This document shows, piece by piece, positions 62,117 to 64,000 of a stretch of DNA of 64,000 bases (its first letter is position 1; the number at the start of each line of letters is the position of its first letter). This stretch comes from Tridacna crocea (taxonomy: Eukaryota > Mollusca > Bivalvia > Cardiida > Cardiidae). The translations under genes and the position numbers were made by a program. Below the pieces are notes generated by a model. It saw nothing but the letters and a program-made list of their open reading frames with translations. It was not told the origin of the DNA and ran no database searches. The stretch spans positions 2,190,001-2,254,000 of the forward strand of contig OX031060.1 of the NCBI GenBank assembly GCA_943736015.1. Reading direction: 5' to 3'.

Positions 62117-62372
62117 CAGATGCTTTCAGTTTAGGCTTTTCTAAAATTTTGTCCTTTGGTTAAGAGTTATAATAAGAGTTTGCAGAGTTTAGAGTTTGTA
62201 GATTACATGGTAAATGTGGCTGAAATGGTGATATTTGCTTTGACAGAGTAGAAAGTTTTGTCGGAAAAGGAGAAAATGCAGGTCACCAGCATTTTATTAT
62301 ATTCCTACAATGTTTTTAAAAGCCATCTTAGGCTTATGATGATCAGATAAGATTGTATGATAAGGGGTGAAG
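62117..62372. mobile_element. TH-A end fragment plus degraded copy
   Basis: CCAGATGCTTTCAGTTTAGGC to GGTTAAGAGTTA is one end; AGTTTTGTCGGAAAAGGAG with tip GGTCACC (62254 on) is a second copy. Confidence 0.6.
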
Positions 62373-62563
62373 TGTGAAGCAACAATAGAAAAATCTATGG
62401 AGAGAGAAGAGAGACATTAGCACTTAGCTTCCCAAATAAAGATTAATCAAAGTTTCTGTTTAGAAGACTTTAGTGCAATGTCCTGTTCCTAAAGTATGAC
62501 CCCTCACCAGAGTACAATTTTTGAAACTTTTCTATATGCAGAGATTTTGAAGTTCTAAACAAT

Positions 62564-62788
62564 TTAACCCTTTACCACATAATGCCGACTTTTGACACTC
62601 CTAGAAAAGAGGCCTTTTGAAAACATTGTGGGAAAAGAAGAAAATGCTAACCAGCATTTTGTCCTTTTCCCACAATGTTTTCTACTCTATCAAAGAAAAA
62701 TTACACCATTGGAGCCACACTGAAATCGTCGCCTGCAAATGCTTTCAATTTGGACAAGGCTAAAATTTTGTCTTCTGTTAACAGGTTA
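62564..62788 (+). mobile_element. TH-A MITE
   Basis: TTAACCCTTTACCACATAATG; the hairpin tip is shortened (AAAATGCTAACCAGC). Confidence 0.91.
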
Positions 62789-63373
62789 TCTAGGCAAAGT
62801 AATGCTATTTTGGCTTAAAGTAATTGGATAAATAGTCAGTATGGTTGAAATATCAGGTTTCAAGTCTACTTAGGCTACTCTTCTCTATTGATTTCCTATT
62901 TAGTCATTTATCTTATTGTGGAACAAACGTGAGACTGACCATTACAGCCTGTTACTTTATCACCAGTCCTGATCATTCTAGTTGTAGGGCTTTGTCAAAT
63001 AGACACGTCTCTGTACTCAGAAAGTTACGAAAAATTGCAGTATGGTAGTAAAACTGGGATAATGAACTTGTACTTAGTTGTAGTTTATGGTTATTTGTAT
63101 CATTACTTTTTGTTTGGCCACAATTTTTCCCATTAGTCTCTTTGCCATTTAGAAAAGTCACCAACCCTTTGTTTGACCATTTCTGTCCTTTGACTCGTCA
63201 AGCACCATTTCTTGTCTCTGGAAAAGATCAAATGAATTTCAAGGAATTCTTTCCAAAAGTTATACTGTATAAATTTTGTTTCTATCAAGATTTGACTTCA
63301 CAGTTTTTGCTCTCTGATCTACAGTTCAACCACCATCTTAAGCAAAAGACAATGGTAAAACCTTGTCAGGATT
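62789..63373. other. No recognised feature
   Basis: The open frame at 63142-63375 shows no recognisable domain; no clean acceptor and donor pair. Confidence 0.4.
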
Positions 63374-63557
63374 AAAATCGCAGATGACGAATAAAATGAT
63401 AAGAAAATAATGGAAACTGTCTCAGAAAGAGTTATAAATATTGTAGGAAAAGAAGACAATAATGAATGAATACTATTTCCTACCTTTTTCTCACAATATT
63501 TTCAAGAGAAATCCACCTCAAGGTCGTTCAAAAACATGTATTGTTTGTAAAGGTTAA
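63374..63557 (-). mobile_element. Degraded TH-A
   Basis: AATCGCAGATGACGAATAAAA, ATATTGTAGGAAAAGAAG, CACAATATTTTCAAGAG; ATATT/AATAT is mirrored in both arms. Confidence 0.6.
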
Positions 63558-63785
63558 CACTTCACCACACAATCCCAAGTTTGAACATCCCCGCAAAAGA
63601 AGCCTTGCAGATGACAAAATAAATTTTGCTCAAATTATTGTACTTGTCTTTGATAAAGCAGAAAACATTGTGGGAAAAGGAGAAAATGCTGGTTACCAGC
63701 ATTTTCTCCTTTTCCCCACAATGTTTTCCAAGGCCTCTGTTCTCAGGGTGGTTAAAACTCGGAATTTCATGTTAAGAAGAGTTAA
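63554..63785. mobile_element. TH-A copy with short-arm end on long-arm interior
   Basis: TTAACACTTCACCACACAATC and AAAAGAAGCCTTGCAGATGAC join a short-arm end to a long-arm interior; right end is also short-arm type, ending AAGAGTTAA. Confidence 0.8.
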
Positions 63786-64000
63786 TCAACAAAGCTTATC
63801 ACATATATCTATATATAACTTATAAATCTCAGGGAAGCTTGCTGGGCCTCCTTGGGACTTTTTACGTCAAAACAGCTCATCCTGTCAGAGTCTACCATTT
63901 GAATTCTGTTCCATCAAGATGAATAAAAGATATCAACCAATTCCCTCAATAACAAGATTCCTTTCTTTGTCAAATTCAGTTTACAGAGTTCCTGTATATC

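Larger units (their letters stand above)
15410..64000 (+). other. Transposon-filled NAV intron or downstream region
   Basis: No sequence encoding the continuation of the NAV coiled coil, its second coiled coil or its AAA+ domain was recognised by eye. Either the intron after 15409 exceeds 48 kb, with candidate small exons inside, or the remaining exons are outside this window. Confidence 0.5.

Noticed and set aside
2166..63785. CRISPR-like appearance of a recurring palindromic ~64-bp motif
   Set aside because: Copies are irregularly spaced, lie on both strands, are bounded by TTAA and have family-specific arms; this is a eukaryotic transposon pattern.
2842..63825. Dozens of short open frames sharing protein strings such as GKGENAGNQHFLLFPQCFLPF
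   Set aside because: They are translations of the MITE hairpin, appear on both strands with the same phrase, and have no conserved start or end; not genes.

Overview
This window looks like AT-rich, intron-bearing invertebrate nuclear DNA, most likely a bivalve mollusc. The evidence is spliced exons of a metazoan cytoskeletal gene, several tRNA-derived SINEs of molluscan type, elements carrying CCGT microsatellites, and an extreme density of short palindromic transposons. Species cannot be fixed from sequence alone.

Layout. 1-784: the 3' part of an intronless ORF, possibly a capsid-like protein from an endogenous viral or polinton-like element, followed by a stem-loop, a perfect 31-bp tandem array and two C(TTCG)G hairpins (785-1245). 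1400-2045: a non-autonomous element with tandemly repeated ends. 2166-8986: the first block of hairpin MITEs. 9059-15409: four plus-strand exons (9059-10722, 12407-12459, 14101-14124, 15335-15409) that splice in one frame into the Ser-rich region and the start of the coiled coil of a neuron navigator (NAV/unc-53/sickie) homologue. 15410-64000: I found no certain NAV exon. The stretch is packed with transposons and contains three weaker exon candidates (18994, 22876, 45763). It could be one very large intron, or the gene's remaining exons may lie outside.

The dominant structure is a group of related MITEs, called TH here for TTAA-hairpin. Elements are about 225-230 bp, flanked by TTAA, with ends like TTAACYCWTTACCA. 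A near-perfect palindrome of about 64 bp sits at the centre, with AAAATGCTGG or GAAATTGCTCG at the tip. TH-A is the main family. TH-B has long arms starting CCCTTTACCCCATAAGGC. TH-C has CCCTTTCCCAAACAAGC ends. TH-D has CCCTTTCCCAAACG ends and a GGACCAGACC motif. Strand + means the short arm (ACACAATCCC for TH-A) comes first; for TH-B, + means the CCATAAGGC arm comes first. Counting fragments there are of the order of 130 entries, covering roughly a third of the window. They repeatedly insert into TTAA sites inside each other. The TTAA target and CCC-type ends fit the piggyBac superfamily; no transposase is present here.

Three TH copies sit exactly between two direct copies of their own flank, each flank bounded by TTAA. 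In several copies the two hairpin arms carry matching private substitutions. Other families seen: an 8-bp-TSD MITE (E), a long-palindrome MITE (F), CCGT-bearing elements, an element with 165-bp internal repeats, and several SINEs with clear target-site duplications.
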